52,052 nucleotides of DNA from Adhaeribacter rhizoryzae (GTDB lineage: Bacteria; Bacteroidota; Bacteroidia; Cytophagales; Hymenobacteraceae): NCBI RefSeq assembly GCF_008629685.1, contig NZ_VWSF01000033.1, positions 1-52,052 on the forward strand. The letters are read 5' to 3'. Of this stretch, positions 25,966 through 35,463 are shown in pieces. Below the pieces are notes generated by a model. The model saw only the letters and a program-made list of their open reading frames with translations. It did not search any database and was not told the DNA's origin. A program made the translations under genes and the position numbers. Numbering within the stretch: position 1 is the first letter of the stretch; each line of letters starts with the position of its first letter.

Positions 25966-28416
25966 TTATTTCTTTTTGGCCGTAGCTGTTGCTTTTTTGG
26001 TAGTTGTTGCAGCTTTTTTAGTAGTTGCGGCCGTAGTTTTTTTAGGAGCAGCTTTTTTCTTGGGCGCTTCTTTTTCCGGTTTTTCGGCTACCGCTTTTTT
26101 CTTAAAACCACCACGCGTTGGTTTATCGGGAGTTTGCTCCGCCAACGTTAAACATTCTTCTAAGGTCAGTTCACTAGGCTCTTTGCCTTTCGGAATTTTA
26201 ACGTTTTTCTTACCCACTACTATGTACGGGCCGAAGCGGCCATTCAGCACTTGCACTTCCGGGTTTTCCTCAAAAGTTTTGATGCTTTTCTCGGCATCCG
26301 CTTTCCGTTTAGCTTCAATTATGGCAACGGCTTCTTCGGTATTAACGGTGTACGGGTCGTACTGTTTGCCCAAAGAATAAAATTTATTGTTGTGCTTAAT
26401 AAACGGACCAAAACGGCCAATGGCTGCACTCATTTCTTTCTCTTCGTAGGTGCCTAAAACGCGGGGCAGCTTAAATAATTCCAGCGCATCTTCTAAGGTA
26501 ATGCTTTCCAGAAACTGGCCTTTGCGTAAGCTGGCGTAAATTGGTTTTTCTTTAGTTTCTTCGTTTTCTTCGCCTAATTGCACGTAAGGTCCAAAGCGGC
26601 CAAGCTTGGCAGAAACTTTCTTACCGGTATTGGAATCAACACCCAAATCGCGGGCACCACTTACCGCAGAGCGTTCAATATTCTGGCTCGATTCTACAGT
26701 TTCGTGGAAAGGACCGTAAAAATTCTGAAGCATTTTATCCCATTCCTTTTTGCCGGTTGCAATCTGGTCGAATTCTTCTTCTACTTTAGCCGTAAATTTA
26801 TAATCAATAATTGCCGGGAAATAATCTTCCAGAAAGTCGTTCACCACCATAGCCATATCGGTCGGGAATAATTTTCCTTTTTCGGCGCCGGTAATTTCGG
26901 TTTTTGTTTCGGGTTTTATTTCGTCGTTAACCAGGGTAAGTACCTGGTAAGCTCTTTCTTTGCCTTCGCGGTTATCTTTTTCTATATAGCCGCGCTTCTG
27001 AATAGTAGAAATAGTAGGAGCGTACGTAGAAGGCCGGCCAATGCCCAGTTCTTCGAGTTTCTTCACCAAACTAGCCTCGGTATAGCGGGGAGCGGGCCGG
27101 GTAAAGCGTTGGGTGGCTTGCAGGCGCTCTAAATTTAAATTTTGACCTACCGATAATGGCGGCAACATGCCTTTAATATCGTCGTTCTGTTCGCCGTCGT
27201 CCTTCGATTCAATGTATACTTTCAGGAAACCTTCAAACGTAACAACCTCGCCGGTAGCAATTAATTTAGCGCTGGGCTGGGTAGAAATGCCAATGGTAGC
27301 CGTTGTTTTTTCAATTTCTGCATCGGCCATTTGGGAAGCAATGGCGCGTTTCCAGATTAATTCGTACAAACGTTGTTCACTGCGGTCAGAACTGGCTTGT
27401 TTGGCGTTAAAGTCGGTGGGCCGGATGGCTTCGTGGGCTTCCTGCGCCGAACTTGATTTGGTGCGGTATTGCCGGGTTTTCGCGTAATCGGCCCCAAAGG
27501 CTCTGGTAATTTCGGTAGCAGCACCGTTTATGGCATCTTCCGATAAGTTGGTAGAGTCGGTACGCATGTACGAAATTTTACCGGCTTCGTAAAGCTTCTG
27601 GGCTACCGTCATGGTTTGGGCAACCGAATATCCTAATTTACGGCTGGCTTCCTGCTGCAGGGTAGAGGTGGTAAAAGGCGCGGCCGGACTTCTTTTAACC
27701 GGTTTTTTCTCCAGGTTTTCGATGGTATATGCAGCGCCTTTGCAATTTTCTAAAAAGGCTTGCGCTTCGGGTTGGGTTTTAAACCGCGTCGGCAATTCGG
27801 CTTCCAGTTGCTTGCCGTTAACCAATAAATAAGCTACTATTTTAAAAGCCGAATCGGCCTTAAATTTTTCTATTTCGCGTTCCCGCTCTACTACCAGGCG
27901 CACCGCTACCGACTGGACCCGGCCGGCCGAAAGCCCGGTTTTTATTTTTTTCCAGAGTACCGGCGAAAGCTCAAAACCAACCAGGCGGTCGAGTACCCGG
28001 CGGGCTTGCTGCGCATTAACCCGGTTTATATCTATTTTACGCGGCGATTCAATAGCGTTTAGAATGGCATTTTTGGTTATTTCCCGGAATACAATGCGCC
28101 GTGTTTTGGCATCGTTCAGGTTCAGGGCTTCGGATAAGTGCCAGGAGATGGCTTCACCCTCCCGGTCATCATCGGATGCGAGCCAGACCGTGTCGGCTTC
28201 TTTGGCAAGTTTCTTTAATTGGGCAATTACCTCTTTTTTATCGGCCGAAACCACATAAGTAGGTTTAAAACCATTTTTAATATCAATGGCATTATTATCC
28301 TTGGGTAAATCGCGTACGTGGCCAAAGCTAGACTTAACTATAAAATCTTTACCCAGGTAACCTTCTATTGTTTTGGCTTTTGCCGGTGACTCAACTATAA
28401 CTAAATTCTTAACCAT
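25966..28416 (-). CDS. topA: DNA topoisomerase I (type IA)
   Basis: 816 residues from ATG 28416; the 12 extra upstream residues are non-conserved, while MVKNLVIVESPAKAKTIEGYLG is the standard TopA start. The TOPRIM domain has SDDDREGEAISWHL. The active-site Tyr is in ISYMRTDSTNL (about 275-285). Zinc fingers are replaced by repeated cysteine-free TopA C-terminal domains with GRFGPYVQLGE, GRFGPFIKHNNKFYSL and GRFGPYIVVGKK. The last 60 residues are Lys/Ala/Thr-rich, like a histone H1 tail, probably for DNA contact. It relaxes negative supercoils. A plausible promoter lies 45-75 bp upstream. Confidence 0.96.
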   Translation of the reverse strand: MVKNLVIVESPAKAKTIEGYLGKDFIVKSSFGHVRDLPKDNNAIDIKNGFKPTYVVSADKKEVIAQLKKLAKEADTVWLASDDDREGEAISWHLSEALNLNDAKTRRIVFREITKNAILNAIESPRKIDINRVNAQQARRVLDRLVGFELSPVLWKKIKTGLSAGRVQSVAVRLVVEREREIEKFKADSAFKIVAYLLVNGKQLEAELPTRFKTQPEAQAFLENCKGAAYTIENLEKKPVKRSPAAPFTTSTLQQEASRKLGYSVAQTMTVAQKLYEAGKISYMRTDSTNLSEDAINGAATEITRAFGADYAKTRQYRTKSSSAQEAHEAIRPTDFNAKQASSDRSEQRLYELIWKRAIASQMADAEIEKTTATIGISTQPSAKLIATGEVVTFEGFLKVYIESKDDGEQNDDIKGMLPPLSVGQNLNLERLQATQRFTRPAPRYTEASLVKKLEELGIGRPSTYAPTISTIQKRGYIEKDNREGKERAYQVLTLVNDEIKPETKTEITGAEKGKLFPTDMAMVVNDFLEDYFPAIIDYKFTAKVEEEFDQIATGKKEWDKMLQNFYGPFHETVESSQNIERSAVSGARDLGVDSNTGKKVSAKLGRFGPYVQLGEENEETKEKPIYASLRKGQFLESITLEDALELFKLPRVLGTYEEKEMSAAIGRFGPFIKHNNKFYSLGKQYDPYTVNTEEAVAIIEAKRKADAEKSIKTFEENPEVQVLNGRFGPYIVVGKKNVKIPKGKEPSELTLEECLTLAEQTPDKPTRGGFKKKAVAEKPEKEAPKKKAAPKKTTAATTKKAATTTKKATATAKKK

Positions 28417-28459
28417 TCTTACTTTTACTATAACTCCGACCCTACAAGCCAATTTTTTT

Positions 28460-28491
28460 CAAAGATGAATATTTTTTTTTTAATAAAACAA
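28460..28491 (-). promoter_or_regulatory. Candidate topA promoter
   Basis: On the minus strand, TTG (28491-28489) and CATCTTTG (28467-28460) are 21 bases apart, close to the Bacteroidota TTTG-N19/21-TAnnTTTG consensus with one mismatch in the -7 element. The predicted transcript would start about 40 bases upstream of the ATG. Confidence 0.35.
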
Positions 28492-28573
28492 CTGGCTATA
28501 ACATTTGAAAGTTCTATAAAATTTAAATAAAACTTTATTTAGTACTGTTATATATAAACTGTAGTTGTTATTT

Positions 28574-29050
28574 ATGCCTAAAAATTTATTTCTGTGCCGC
28601 CACGCCCACACCCCAGAGGCTTTAAAAAATCAATTGGATTTTGACCGGGCGCTTTCGCCAACCGGTGTACAAGAGGCAACAAAAGCTGGTTTTTTTATTA
28701 AAGCGTTCGGCCTTATCATCGACGAAATTATTTGCAGCGCCGCTGTCAGAACCCGCCAGACTGCTTATAAAATAGCAGAAGTGCTTAGTTATGAACAAAG
28801 TAAGCTAAAATCGAGCCAGGAATTATATAATTCGTCCGCCGCTTATATATTACACGAAATTGCTTCTTTGCCCGAATCGGCCCAGACCGTAATAATAGTG
28901 AGTCACAATCCGGCGGTTTCGCAAGTAGTTAGTAAATTAATCAACAGTAAAGTATACGTGCCAACCGGCGGTTGTAATTATTTTATTTCGGAAGCTACCG
29001 AATGGGCCTTGGTAGAGCACGAGCCGTTTAAACTGCACCTTAATTACTAA
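28574..29050 (+). CDS. SixA-type histidine phosphatase
   Basis: 158 residues from ATG 28574; the TTG three codons upstream gives no family residue, while MPKNLFLCRHAHTPEA is the usual start. The phosphoglycerate-mutase-like catalytic set is present: RHA at the N-terminus, CSAAVRTRQTAYKIAE (second Arg), and VSHNPAVSQ (second His). The size and absence of extra helices match SixA, which dephosphorylates phosphohistidine on proteins; the target here is unknown. It is divergent from topA and followed by a 304-bp spacer before the chemosensory operon. Confidence 0.9.
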   Translation: MPKNLFLCRHAHTPEALKNQLDFDRALSPTGVQEATKAGFFIKAFGLIIDEIICSAAVRTRQTAYKIAEVLSYEQSKLKSSQELYNSSAAYILHEIASLPESAQTVIIVSHNPAVSQVVSKLINSKVYVPTGGCNYFISEATEWALVEHEPFKLHLNY

Positions 29051-29354
29051 TATTTTTAAGCTAATTAAGAGATACAATTAAGGCGGGCAAATGTACTTGC
29101 ACATTTTAGTACCTCATGTGCTTGCATAAGCCAAAATAAACCTGAATATTATTCCGCTGGATTTCAGATTATTAATATTTAGCTTTCCGGCATGCAGATA
29201 AATTTTTGTAATATTATAGTAAATTACAGGTTTCAGGTATTGGTAAGTAATTCAAAAATGATAAAATTTGTAGTTACTTACGCAATAATTTAGTTCCTTT
29301 AAAGCTTTACCAACCAAATCAGCAATATTTAATTAAATACTTTTCTGCATAAGA
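29051..29354. other. 304-bp spacer ahead of the chemosensory operon
   Basis: AT-rich, no gene. It contains the candidate operon promoter with a flanking inverted repeat (29240-29281), annotated separately. No terminator of the phosphatase gene was recognised. Confidence 0.5.
29240..29281 (+). promoter_or_regulatory. Candidate promoter and operator of the parA-che operon
   Basis: TTG (29240-29242) is followed after 19 bases by TAAAATTTG (29262-29270), a near match to the Bacteroidota -33/-7 pair with one extra base in the -7 element. GTAAGTAA (29243-29250) and TTACTTAC (29274-29281) form a perfect 8-bp inverted repeat that brackets the -7 element, a common arrangement for a repressor or dimeric regulator. 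It lies about 75 bp before the parA start. Confidence 0.4.
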
Positions 29355-30104
29355 ATGGCGCCAAAAATAGTATCTGTGATTAACCAAAAAGGTGGCACAG
29401 GGAAAACTACTACCACAATAAATTTAGGAAGTGCCTTAAGTAAAACCGGGAAAAAAATATTACTGATAGACCTCGATCCGCAGGCCAATCTTTCTTATTC
29501 GTTAGGAGTGGAAGAACCGCAGGGTACCCTGGCCGATGTTTTTAGCGGCAGTAAAAGTTTAAACCAAATAATACTTAAACAAGAAAACTTAAGCATTGCC
29601 CCGGGTTCTAATGAGTTGGTAGATATTGAAATATCTTTGGTTACCCAGCCGCAACGCGAAAGTTTTCTGAAAAATATATTAGCCGAGGCCAAAGGCTATG
29701 ATTTTATTTTAATAGATTGCCCGCCTTCGTTGTCGCTGCTGACGGTAAATGCATTGGCAGCTTCCGACGAAGTGTTAATTCCATTGCAAATGGAAGTATT
29801 AACCTTGCAGGGGTTAAGCCAGATTTTAAATACGGTTAAGCAAGTACAATCGGCTTTTAACCCTAAATTAAAGGTAAAGGGCATCGTGGTGGTTATGTTC
29901 GATAAAAGACGAAAACTTAGTTCGGAAATTCAGGAATATTTAGAGCAAAATATTGCCGAAAGAATATTTAAAACCCGGATTCGTCTGAACGTGAAGTTGG
30001 CCGAAGCGCCTTCGTTTGGCAAAAGCGTGCTGGACTATGACCCGGGTTCTTACGGCGCCCAGGATTACCAGGCACTGGCTGCCGAATTTTTAAATACAAA
30101 ATAA
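29355..30104 (+). CDS. ParA-family partition ATPase of a chemosensory operon
   Basis: 249 residues, a small ParA/Soj ATPase without a DNA-binding HTH extension. The deviant Walker A KGGTGKTTTT with both signature lysines lies at about 13-20, Walker A' is ILLIDLDPQANLSYSLG, and Walker B is FILIDCPPSLSLLTVNAL. Such ATPases bind DNA nonspecifically when ATP-loaded and position plasmids, chromosomes or protein clusters. No ParB or parS-like sequence is next to it. It is followed after 80 bp by a soluble receptor and che genes, so a role in distributing chemosensory clusters, like PpfA of Rhodobacter, is the best reading. Chromosome partition remains possible but less likely in this context. Confidence 0.92.
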   Translation: MAPKIVSVINQKGGTGKTTTTINLGSALSKTGKKILLIDLDPQANLSYSLGVEEPQGTLADVFSGSKSLNQIILKQENLSIAPGSNELVDIEISLVTQPQRESFLKNILAEAKGYDFILIDCPPSLSLLTVNALAASDEVLIPLQMEVLTLQGLSQILNTVKQVQSAFNPKLKVKGIVVVMFDKRRKLSSEIQEYLEQNIAERIFKTRIRLNVKLAEAPSFGKSVLDYDPGSYGAQDYQALAAEFLNTK

Positions 30105-30105
30105 T

Positions 30106-30136
30106 CCGTTTAGTTTTCTTCGGCAGAAAATAACGG
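30106..30136 (+). promoter_or_regulatory. Intercistronic hairpin between parA and the receptor gene
   Basis: CCGTT pairs with AACGG, and inside that TTTTCT pairs with AGAAAA around the loop TCGGC, starting two bases after the parA stop. No T run follows, so it is more likely an mRNA stability or processing element than a terminator. Its core TTCTTCGGCAGAAAA also occurs in the topA terminator. Confidence 0.45.
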
Positions 30137-30184
30137 TCTTACAGTTACATTCCATTAGTTTATAATATACACAGGGTCAAGCAT

Positions 30185-33100
30185 ATGGCTTTAGGAAAAA
30201 ACATGAAGTTGAATAAAGATAAACTGATTGCAAAATCGGAACAAGAAGAAACAGCACCGATGCAACCAGCGGAGAAGAACCTTACCAACGAGGCAACTGC
30301 TCCACCCGAGGCGCCGGTAACAGCTTCTAATCCGGAAGCAACCCCCAAACGCGCCGGAACCCGGGCCAAAGCTATACCGGCCGCTATAGCCACGGTAGCC
30401 GAACCGCCTGCCGATAAAAATGGTAAAATCAAGCTTCCGGCAGAAAACCCTGTGAACGGTGCTAATGGAAAAAACGGCTTTAAAGGCTTGGACGATGAAT
30501 ATGTAAACGAACAGCTTAACCGGGTATTATTTGCATTAGATGCCTTTAAAAAAGGCGATGTTTCAGTTAGGTTAACCAAGCAGCACAATGATATTTTTGC
30601 CGACATTGCCGAAGCCTATAACTCTATGGTAGAGATGATTGGGGGTGTAGGTGGCGAAGTATCGCGGATTTCGAAAGTTGCCGGAGTAGAAGGTAACCTG
30701 AAAGCCCGGGCCTCGGCCGAAAACGCGGCCGGCTTCTGGAAAGACATGATCAATAATATTAATGGTCTGGTCGATTCCATTGCGGTTCCGGTTTTAGAGG
30801 TAGGTAAGGTATTAAAGAATATTTCGCGGGGTAACCTCGACGAAAGCTTCCAGATTCCGGTATCCGGTGATTTTAAAGTAATGGCCGAAACCATTAACCG
30901 CACCATTGATAACCTGAATATTTTTGCCGGTGAAGTAACTCGGGTGGCCTTGGAAGTAGGCTCGGAAGGTAAATTAGGTGGCCAGGCGGGTGTGCCTAAC
31001 GTAGCGGGTGTTTGGAAAGAACTCACCGACAACGTAAACACCATGGCCAGTAACCTGACTTTACAAGTTAGGGATATTGCCAACGTAGCCACCGCCGTTG
31101 CCCGCGGCGATTTAAGCCAGAAAATTACGGTAGATGTAAAAGGCGAAATGCTTTTATTAAAAGAGAACATCAACCAAATGGTGGACTCTTTAAATATTTT
31201 TGGCGATGAAGTTACGCGGGTAGCCCGCGAAGTAGGTTCCGAGGGTAAACTGGGTGGCCAGGCCAATGTGCCCAACGTGGGTGGTACCTGGAAAGTGCTG
31301 ACCGACAACGTAAACACCATGGCCAGCAACTTAACCTTACAAATGCGCGATATTGCCAACGTGGCTACTGCGGTAGCCAAAGGTGATTTGCGGCAAAAAA
31401 TTACGGTTAATGTAAAAGGCGAATTCCTGGAGTTAAAGGAAAATATTAACCAAATGGTTGATTCGCTTAACGTATTTGCCGGAGAGGTAACCCGTGTGGC
31501 TTTAGAAGTAGGAACGGAAGGTAAACTGGGCGGCCAGGCTAAAGTGCCCAATGTAGCCGGGGTTTGGAAAGACCTGACGGAAAATGTGAACGCCATGGCG
31601 GGTAACTTAACCAGCCAGGTGCGCGATATTGCCAATGTTGCCACCGCCGTTGCCCGCGGCGACTTAAGCCAGAAAATTACGGTGGATGTACGGGGCGAAT
31701 TATTGCAATTAAAAGAGAACATCAACCAAATGGTGGACTCTTTGAATATTTTTGGACGGGAAGTTATTCGGGTAGCCCTGGAAGTGGGTGCCGAAGGAAT
31801 ATTAGGCGGCCAGGCCAAAGTGCCGAACGTGGCCGGCGTGTGGAAGGATTTAACGGATAACGTTAATTTTATGGCGGGTAACTTAACCAGCCAGGTACGC
31901 GATATTGCCAACGTAGCTACCGCCGTGGCAAAAGGCGATCTAAGTCAGAAAATGACCGTTAATGTAAAAGGCGAAATCCTGGAACTCAAAAATATTCTGA
32001 ACCAGATGGTAGACTCGCTGAACGTGTTTGCCGGTGAGGTTACGCGGGTGGCTTTAGAAGTAGGAACCGAAGGTAAACTGGGCGGGCAAGCCGAAGTGCC
32101 GAATGTAGCTGGCGTTTGGAAAGAACTTACGAATAATGTAAACGCCATGGCGGGTAACTTAACCAGCCAGGTGCGCGATATTGCCAATGTAGCCACCGCC
32201 GTTGCCCGCGGCGACTTAAGCCAGAAAATTACGGTGGATGTACGCGGCGAATTATTGCAACTAAAAGAGAACATCAACCAAATGGTGGACTCTTTGAATA
32301 TTTTCGGCGATGAAGTTACGCGGGTAGCCCGCGAAGTAGGTTCCGAAGGTAAACTGGGTGGCCAGGCCAATGTGCCCAACGTGGGTGGTACCTGGAAAGT
32401 GCTGACCGACAATGTAAACACCATGGCCAGCAATTTAACCTTGCAGGTGCGCGATATTGCCACCGTAGCTACTGCCGTTGCCAAAGGTGATTTAAGTAAA
32501 AAAATTACGGTAGATGTACGGGGCGAAATGCTGCTGTTAAAAGAGTACATTAACCAAATGGTGGACTCCTTAAATATTTTCACCAATGAGGTAACCCGCG
32601 TAGCGCTGGAAGTAGGCTCGGAAGGTAAATTGGGTGGCCAGGCGGGTGTGCCTAACGTAGCGGGGGTTTGGAAAGAACTTACCGAGAACGTAAACACCAT
32701 GGCCAGTAACTTAACCAGCCAGGTACGCGATATTGCCAATGTTGCTACGGCCGTTGCCCGCGGCGATTTGAGCCAGAAAATTACCGTTGATGTAAAAGGC
32801 GAACTCTTGCAGTTGAAGGACAACATCAACCAAATGGTAAACTCCCTGAATATTTTCGCCGACGAAGTTACCCGGGTATCCCGTGAGGTAGGTTCCGAAG
32901 GTAAACTGGGCGGCCAAGCCAATGTACCTAATGTAGGCGGGGTTTGGAAAGAGCTTACCAATAATGTTAATACCATGGCTACCAACTTAACCAGTCAGGT
33001 ACGCGATATTGCCAACGTAGCCACGGCCGTGGCCCGCGGCGATTTGAGCCAGAAAATGACGGTAGATGTTAAAGGCGAAATTCTGGAACTCAAAAATATT

Positions 33101-34900
33101 CTGAACCAGATGGTAGACTCGCTGAACGTATTTGCCGGTGAGGTTACGCGGGTAGCCCAGGAAGTAGGTTCCGAAGGTAAGCTGGGTGGACAAGCTGCCG
33201 TGCCAAACGTAGGTGGGGTTTGGAAACAGCTTACCGATAACGTAAACCGGATGGCGACCAACCTAACGGTTCAGGTGCGGGGCATTGTAAAAGTAGTAAC
33301 GGCGGTATCGAAAGGTGACCTTACCCAAAAGCTGACGCTCGAAACCAAAGGCGAAATGGCTGATTTGGCCGAAACTATTAATAACATGGTGGATGACCTG
33401 AACCGTTTAGCCGGTGAAGTAAGCCGGGTAGCCAGAGTGGCTGGGGTAGAAGGAAAACTTACCGAGCGCGCCACAGTACTGGGTGTAAGCGGAAGCTGGA
33501 AAGAATTAGTAGATACCCTCAACGACCTGCTAGAATCAATTGTATCGCCGGTACTCGAAGTATCGCGTATTGTACGCGCTATTTCCGAAGGTGATTTAAC
33601 CCAAAAAGTAGAAATTCATACGGCCGGCGATATACTGGCCATGGCCAACGCCGTTAACCTGGCGGTAGATAACCTGAACTCCCTTTTGGGCGAAATTAAC
33701 GACAGCTCTTTGGTTGTGGGCAGCTCTTCCGAAGAAATGGCGAATAAAGGTTTAGACATGAGCCGCGTAATGGTAGATGTGGCTTTATCGATGCAGCAAA
33801 TGGCAGAAGGTGCTGCTAACCAGGCCCTTAAAACCGACCAAGCGTTTAAGCTGATCGAGGAAATTATGAAAGCCACGAAAGAAACCGCCAACAAAGCCGA
33901 TGTGGTAAACCGGGCGGCCATCATGGGTGAAGAAACTTCCCAGTTAGGCTTAAAAACTGTGGCTGAAGTGGTGAAGAACATGGAAGAAATTTCGACGGCA
34001 GCGGCCCTGACAGCAAAAACCATTGAAGTACTAAGTACCCGTTCGCAGGAAATATCTAAATCGTTGGGCGTTATAACCGATATTGCTTCGCAAACCAACT
34101 TACTGGCCTTGAATGCCGCCATTGAAGCGGCCCGGGCCGGTGAAGCTGGTCGCGGTTTTGCCGTAGTAGCCGAAGAAATCCGGAAACTGGCGGAAGGCTC
34201 CCGTAAATCAGCCAATGAAATTGCTACGCTGGTAGACGATGTTAAAAAAGATACTTCATCGGCGGCGGCGGCGATCTCGACCATGGAAGGCCGGGTATTA
34301 AAAGGAAAAAATGCCACCTTCGAAGCTTCCGGCGCCTTTAAAAATATTGCCAATTCCACCGGCGAAACCTTGCGTTCTTCACAAGATATTTTAACTGCTA
34401 CCGAAGTACAAAAATCATCTATTTCGGATGTGGTGAAATACGTGGAAGAGGTGGTAGCTATTGCCGAACAAACGGCCAATGGTACCCAGCAGGTGGCAGG
34501 TACGGCCAAGCAATTATCCGGCTCGATGCAGGAACTTACCGCGTCTAGTCAGCAACTGAACGAAATTGCCGATGATTTACAAATTGCTATTTCGGCCTTT
34601 AAGTTAATTAACGGTAGCTATATACCGCACGGCCGCACTATTCGCCGCATGGGCTTCCCGGCCAATAGCCGCGATTATTTAGTTACTCCGCCGCGCATGC
34701 AGGAATTAAATAGAATTCCGGATGTAAGAAATTCAGGATTTAACAGCGCTCCCGACGATAGGTTTACCGGCAGTGGCAATTTTTCTAACGGGCGCTCGGG
34801 TGGGTTAAACACGGGTAATACCGGCGGCAGTAATTCATCCTTATCTGATGATGCTAAAAAATCGCCAGCCAAAAAAGGTTCTCCTAAATCTAAATCTTAA
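30185..34900 (+). CDS. Giant soluble poly-HAMP methyl-accepting chemoreceptor
   Basis: 1571 residues with no transmembrane segment and no recognisable sensor domain. Residues 1-105 are Ala/Pro/Lys/Glu-rich and probably disordered. From 107 the protein is an array of 92-residue units, each two HAMP domains: units at 107-198 and 199-290, eight nearly identical units at 291-1026, a divergent unit at 1027-1118 and a half unit to about 1165, in total about 23 HAMPs. Typical unit text is [19 protein letters not shown] and [19 protein letters not shown], the type known from Nik1-class histidine kinases. The signalling hairpin (about 1166-1476) has a canonical tip ([20 protein letters not shown], then [16 protein letters not shown]) for CheA/CheW. 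The tail (1477-1571) is disordered and ends [14 protein letters not shown], without a CheR-binding pentapeptide. Confidence 0.95.
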   Translation: MALGKNMKLNKDKLIAKSEQEETAPMQPAEKNLTNEATAPPEAPVTASNPEATPKRAGTRAKAIPAAIATVAEPPADKNGKIKLPAENPVNGANGKNGFKGLDDEYVNEQLNRVLFALDAFKKGDVSVRLTKQHNDIFADIAEAYNSMVEMIGGVGGEVSRISKVAGVEGNLKARASAENAAGFWKDMINNINGLVDSIAVPVLEVGKVLKNISRGNLDESFQIPVSGDFKVMAETINRTIDNLNIFAGEVTRVALEVGSEGKLGGQAGVPNVAGVWKELTDNVNTMASNLTLQVRDIANVATAVARGDLSQKITVDVKGEMLLLKENINQMVDSLNIFGDEVTRVAREVGSEGKLGGQANVPNVGGTWKVLTDNVNTMASNLTLQMRDIANVATAVAKGDLRQKITVNVKGEFLELKENINQMVDSLNVFAGEVTRVALEVGTEGKLGGQAKVPNVAGVWKDLTENVNAMAGNLTSQVRDIANVATAVARGDLSQKITVDVRGELLQLKENINQMVDSLNIFGREVIRVALEVGAEGILGGQAKVPNVAGVWKDLTDNVNFMAGNLTSQVRDIANVATAVAKGDLSQKMTVNVKGEILELKNILNQMVDSLNVFAGEVTRVALEVGTEGKLGGQAEVPNVAGVWKELTNNVNAMAGNLTSQVRDIANVATAVARGDLSQKITVDVRGELLQLKENINQMVDSLNIFGDEVTRVAREVGSEGKLGGQANVPNVGGTWKVLTDNVNTMASNLTLQVRDIATVATAVAKGDLSKKITVDVRGEMLLLKEYINQMVDSLNIFTNEVTRVALEVGSEGKLGGQAGVPNVAGVWKELTENVNTMASNLTSQVRDIANVATAVARGDLSQKITVDVKGELLQLKDNINQMVNSLNIFADEVTRVSREVGSEGKLGGQANVPNVGGVWKELTNNVNTMATNLTSQVRDIANVATAVARGDLSQKMTVDVKGEILELKNILNQMVDSLNVFAGEVTRVAQEVGSEGKLGGQAAVPNVGGVWKQLTDNVNRMATNLTVQVRGIVKVVTAVSKGDLTQKLTLETKGEMADLAETINNMVDDLNRLAGEVSRVARVAGVEGKLTERATVLGVSGSWKELVDTLNDLLESIVSPVLEVSRIVRAISEGDLTQKVEIHTAGDILAMANAVNLAVDNLNSLLGEINDSSLVVGSSSEEMANKGLDMSRVMVDVALSMQQMAEGAANQALKTDQAFKLIEEIMKATKETANKADVVNRAAIMGEETSQLGLKTVAEVVKNMEEISTAAALTAKTIEVLSTRSQEISKSLGVITDIASQTNLLALNAAIEAARAGEAGRGFAVVAEEIRKLAEGSRKSANEIATLVDDVKKDTSSAAAAISTMEGRVLKGKNATFEASGAFKNIANSTGETLRSSQDILTATEVQKSSISDVVKYVEEVVAIAEQTANGTQQVAGTAKQLSGSMQELTASSQQLNEIADDLQIAISAFKLINGSYIPHGRTIRRMGFPANSRDYLVTPPRMQELNRIPDVRNSGFNSAPDDRFTGSGNFSNGRSGGLNTGNTGGSNSSLSDDAKKSPAKKGSPKSKS
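31055..33262 (+). repeat. Eight 276-bp tandem units encoding double-HAMP modules
   Basis: Each unit encodes 92 residues and begins with an L-T-x-Q segment; the period of 276 bp was checked at successive GATATTGCCAACGT sites (31073, 31349) and at the boundary to the divergent ninth unit (33263). Units differ at few positions, and half units are shared in mosaic fashion: second half of unit 1 with unit 5, first half of unit 3 with unit 5, first half of unit 4 with unit 8. This suggests recombination between repeats and makes copy number a point to verify in the assembly. Confidence 0.92.
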
Positions 34901-34905
34901 AAAGA

Positions 34906-35424
34906 ATGGAACTGGAAGAACGGCGGGAAAAACGCGACCGGAAAATGGAACCCATGGTTCACCTGATAGTATTTAAGTTAGGTTCTGAAGAATACGGTAT
35001 CCGGATTGAGCAGGTAAAAGAAGTAACGGTTACGCCCGAAATTACCCGCATGCCCAAAACACCTAAGTTTATAAAAGGTATTGCCAATATTCGGGGCGAT
35101 ATTATAGCTATTATGGACCTGGAAGAACGGTTTAATGTGGCGCCCCCGGCCGATGTAAACAACCTGAATTACTACAAGAATACGTTTACACTGGCCCTGG
35201 AGGCCAGCGATTATACCATGGGTTTAATTGTGCGCGAAATGCCCCAATCCTTAACCATTCCGGTATCGCAGATAGATAAAACGCCTGCTTTTATACAGGA
35301 TTTAAATATTAACGAAAACTTTATTGAGGGAATTGGTAAAATAAATGGCCGATTAATAATTGTGCTGGATATTTTACGTATTCTCACCAGCGATGAAGTA
35401 CAACAATTAAAAATGTCTTCCTGA
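34906..35424 (+). CDS. cheW: CheW coupling protein
   Basis: 172 residues; starts 5 bp after the receptor stop. After a short charged N-terminus (MELEERREKRDRK) comes a single CheW domain: HLIVFKLGSEEYGIRIEQVKEV, ITRMPKTPKFIKGIANIRGDIIAIMDLEERF (the conserved P-x-x-x-x-G-x-x-N-x-R-G strand) and a C-terminal GIGKINGRLIIVLDILRIL. It links the receptor tip to CheA in the array. Only one cheW is present. Confidence 0.97.
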   Translation: MELEERREKRDRKMEPMVHLIVFKLGSEEYGIRIEQVKEVTVTPEITRMPKTPKFIKGIANIRGDIIAIMDLEERFNVAPPADVNNLNYYKNTFTLALEASDYTMGLIVREMPQSLTIPVSQIDKTPAFIQDLNINENFIEGIGKINGRLIIVLDILRILTSDEVQQLKMSS

Positions 35425-35463
35425 ACCAAGACTTTTTTGTTTTAAAACTGCCTTATTTAATTT

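Noticed and set aside
25895-26380. Plus-strand frame of 161 codons rich in hydrophobic residues
   Set aside because: Antisense of the lysine-rich topA tail, which automatically gives Phe/Leu/Val-rich text and looks falsely like a membrane segment.
31055-33262. CRISPR-like or VNTR non-coding repeat array
   Set aside because: Units are 276 bp, in frame and coding throughout; there are no short repeats with unique spacers.
30616-33522. Long minus-strand open frames (up to 431 and 346 codons) opposite the receptor gene
   Set aside because: They mirror the 276-bp repeats of the receptor on the opposite strand and show the same period; composition is explained by the codon pattern of the HAMP units, with no independent family resemblance.
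33616-34509. Minus-strand frame of 297 codons opposite the receptor hairpin
   Set aside because: The plus strand encodes a canonical chemoreceptor tip here; the antisense product has no recognisable features.
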